Below, piece after piece: positions 61,198 through 64,000 of a stretch of DNA of 64,000 nt. The notes under the pieces are model-generated. The model was not told where the DNA came from. It did not search any database and was given only the letters and a program-made list of their open reading frames with translations. Both the position numbers and the translations under genes were made by a program. This stretch comes from Pontibacter qinzhouensis (GTDB lineage: Bacteria; Bacteroidota; Bacteroidia; Cytophagales; Hymenobacteraceae): positions 1-64,000 of the forward strand of contig NZ_VRTY01000016.1 of NCBI RefSeq assembly GCF_008017455.1, written 5' to 3'. Positions within the stretch are counted from its first letter, which is position 1, and every line of letters begins with the position of its first letter.

Positions 61198-61753
61198 TAA
61201 TTTTTCGGAATTGTAGAAAGGCAAAGTTATGTATATTTTAAAGGTCTGAAAATTATTGTGAATAATATATAAACCGATACTGAGGTATGTTTCGTATGTT
61301 GCAACACGATTTATATGGTTCATTATACTGGTAGGTGCCTAATTAGTTTTATATTTTTATATATATAAGTTGCACTAAACTACCAATCTGCAACCTTTGC
61401 CCGGTAATGAATTGTGCTGAAGTAGTTACTACCACATGTTAGTTAATAATTGCCTCTCCGCGTTTTAGATTTGAAGTTTTTTCTTTTAATTTTAACAGAA
61501 TAGGTTTTCTCGTGTTATGTATTTTGAGGCAGCAGTTCTTTCTTGCCTTTCTTGTACAGGAATGGCAGGCGGAGGTTCTTTCCATAACAGAAGGTTTTGC
61601 TGCTGCGGATTTTTGTCTGCCGCGACGCCTTAAAGAGCAGCAGGTGAACCAGAACTGAAAAGCGGATTTTGAAAAAGGAACTATTTTTTTTGGATTTACG
61701 GGCAGCAGGTCTTATTATTGCAACATCAAGTCAATTATCCCTAAAGGATTTTG
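61198..61753. other. Spacer between purC and the metY riboswitch
   Basis: The AT-rich purC promoter region, then GC-richer DNA from about 61510. A 38-codon ORF (61517-61633) containing three consecutive Cys codons is visible but weak. No repeat copy, terminator or other RNA is recognised. Confidence 0.4.
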
Positions 61754-61859
61754 ATTTATAAAGAAGAGTGGAGAGACAGGCTCAGTGAAACTCTAGCAAC
61801 CTAACTGCCAAGGTAAAGGTGCTAATTCCTGATTCCGAAAAGTTCGGAAGAATATAAAT
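61754..61859 (+). promoter_or_regulatory. SAM-I riboswitch (S box) of metY
   Basis: P1 = ATTTATA (61754-61760) with TATAAAT (61853-61859). AAGAGTGGAGAGACAGGCTC, the GTGAAACTCTAGCAACC segment and AAGGTGCTAATTCCTG match the conserved SAM-I core; P4 is TTCCGAA-AAG-TTCGGAA (61833-61849). It controls sulfur amino-acid genes in response to S-adenosylmethionine, as expected in front of metY-metX. The 3' arm of P1 ends 10 bases before the leader ORF, and there is no terminator directly behind it, so control of translation is more likely than of termination. Confidence 0.93.
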
Positions 61860-61869
61860 TGATAACGCA

Positions 61870-61998
61870 ATGAAAAAGGGAATCAAGAGAACATCGTATT
61901 GTACTGTATATGTGCCTTCAGAAAATCTGAGTAGGCATCGTCATTTCTTATCTCAAAGGCCAATGCCTGTGCGAATAGGATCCTGTTGCTGTTGTTAA
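61870..61998 (+). CDS. Leader peptide with a C-terminal run of four cysteines
   Basis: A 42-codon ORF starting ATG AAA AAG with an AT-rich leader, located 10 bases after the SAM riboswitch and 130 bases before metY. It encodes a basic peptide (opening MKKGIKRTS) that ends RIGSCCCC directly before the TAA; the codons are TGT TGC TGT TGT. The stop codon lies in a hairpin (TTAACAC/GTGTTAA, 61995-62021), followed by a second one (CAGGAGT/ACTCCTG, 62025-62051). The design resembles amino-acid-sensing leader peptides, with cysteine as the sensed residue, which fits a gene that makes homocysteine/cysteine intermediates. Coding potential by itself is weak because the ORF is short. Confidence 0.55.
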   Translation: MKKGIKRTSYCTVYVPSENLSRHRHFLSQRPMPVRIGSCCCC

Positions 61999-62051
61999 CA
62001 CCGACGCTGCATTCGTGTTAATCCCAGGAGTAGCTGCTGCAGACACTCCTG
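61995..62051 (+). promoter_or_regulatory. Two tandem hairpins after the Cys-codon run
   Basis: Hairpin 1 TTAACAC/GTGTTAA contains the leader stop codon; hairpin 2 is CAGGAGT/ACTCCTG. No T run follows, so they do not look like an intrinsic terminator. TCCTG at 61981-61985, at the Cys codons, could also pair with CAGGA of hairpin 2, giving a possible alternative fold. Confidence 0.5.
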
Positions 62052-62062
62052 CTGCCTCATAA

Positions 62063-63457
<1,395 letters not shown>

Positions 63458-63467
63458 ACAACTAAGA

Positions 63468-64000
63468 ATGCCACAGCATCATCTATACCAATACCAACAA
63501 GATTTCAGGCTGGAGTCGGGCGCAATTTTGCCCGGCTTCCAGCTTACTTATACCACTTTTGGGCAGCTGAACCCGCAACACGACAATGTGGTGTGGGTAT
63601 GCCACGCGCTTACCGGCAATTCTGATTTTACCGACTGGTGGTGCGGGCTTATTGGCGAAGGTAAATTATATGATCCTGCTGACTGGTTTATTATTTGTGC
63701 CAACACACTTGGTGGTTGCTATGGCTCCACTGGGCCGCTTTCTGTTAACCCGGCCACCGGAAAACCTTTTTACCATGATTTCCCGGAAGTAACAAACCGC
63801 GACATTGTAGCTGCCTTCGATCTGCTGCGGCAGGAGCTGGGTTTAGAAGAGATTCATACTGTTTTAGGTGGCTCGTTGGGTGGGCAGCATGCACTGGAGT
63901 GGTGTATACAGCGGCCAACAGTCTTTAAGCGCCTTATTCATGTGGCATCCAATGCGCGCCATTCGCCCTGGGGAATCGCTTTTAACGAAAGCCAGCGTAT
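63468..64000 (+). CDS. metX: Homoserine O-acetyltransferase, N-terminal part (cut by window edge)
   Basis: The frame is open from the ATG at 63468 (10 bases after metY) to the window end: about 177 residues of the alpha/beta-hydrolase fold. WVCHALTGNSDFTDWW is the N-terminal signature, TLGGCYGSTGPLSVNP follows, and VLGGSLGGQHALEW contains the nucleophile serine in the form characteristic of MetX. It acetylates homoserine to feed the MetY reaction. The C-terminal His-Asp part is outside the window. Confidence 0.92.
   Translation, partial: MPQHHLYQYQQDFRLESGAILPGFQLTYTTFGQLNPQHDNVVWVCHALTGNSDFTDWWCGLIGEGKLYDPADWFIICANTLGGCYGSTGPLSVNPATGKPFYHDFPEVTNRDIVAAFDLLRQELGLEEIHTVLGGSLGGQHALEWCIQRPTVFKRLIHVASNARHSPWGIAFNESQR

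Overview
The window reads as chromosomal DNA from a member of the Bacteroidota, most likely order Cytophagales and close to Pontibacter/Hymenobacteraceae. This placement rests on recalled family distributions, not on a search. The evidence is: a TonB-dependent receptor followed by a DUF4249 lipoprotein; a 1488-residue secreted protein with IPT repeats and a type IX secretion (T9SS) C-terminal signal; a transketolase encoded as two separate halves; Mpl muropeptide ligase; a sigma-E-like operon ending in a Spy/CpxP-like protein; AT-rich start contexts with few Shine-Dalgarno sites; and TAnnTTTG-type -7 promoter boxes. I see no rRNA, tRNA, CRISPR array, prophage or insertion sequence.

Layout. 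0-8.3 kb: end of a glycosyltransferase, miaA, pfkA, a TerB-like gene with a small membrane protein, a lipoprotein with an SLC13-type permease, and a class III aminotransferase. 9-16.8 kb: a P-type ATPase, the TonB receptor/DUF4249 pair, a second TerB-like gene and a Dph6-type PP-loop enzyme. 17-23.2 kb: small conserved proteins, an MBL-fold hydrolase, PepE, and an ECF sigma/anti-sigma-like/Spy-like operon. 23.4-30.7 kb (minus strand): the split transketolase interrupted by a VWA-domain gene, a GC-rich island that looks like a structured RNA, Bcp peroxiredoxin, an M23 peptidase and an FAH-family hydrolase. 31-38.4 kb: an M48 lipoprotein, a Cys-rich lipoprotein, an exonuclease, Mpl, DnaB and a nitroreductase. 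38.6-46.9 kb: the giant T9SS protein, a phosphohexomutase, HPPD and a small acidic protein. 47.5-56.3 kb: a ThuA/sugar dehydrogenase/cytochrome c fusion, a SulP/carbonic anhydrase/TetR cluster, TrpRS and a queuosine-precursor transporter. 56.9-64 kb: two paralogous secreted proteins, RNase Z, a STAS protein, PurC, and a SAM-riboswitch-controlled metY-metX locus that runs off the window.

Two things stand out. First, 21 copies of a ~58-bp interspersed element sit in the intergenic DNA. They have near-constant length, fixed ends (ACCCTTG and GAATAATTG) and a central CTTC/GAAGG hairpin, and 16 of 21 point the same end at the stop codon of the preceding gene. Second, the metY leader combines a SAM-I riboswitch with a 42-codon ORF that ends in four consecutive cysteine codons; this looks like a two-input (SAM plus cysteine) leader that I do not recognise from the literature. 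A pseudoknot-capable GC-rich RNA candidate at about 27.39-27.61 kb is the third item worth checking.
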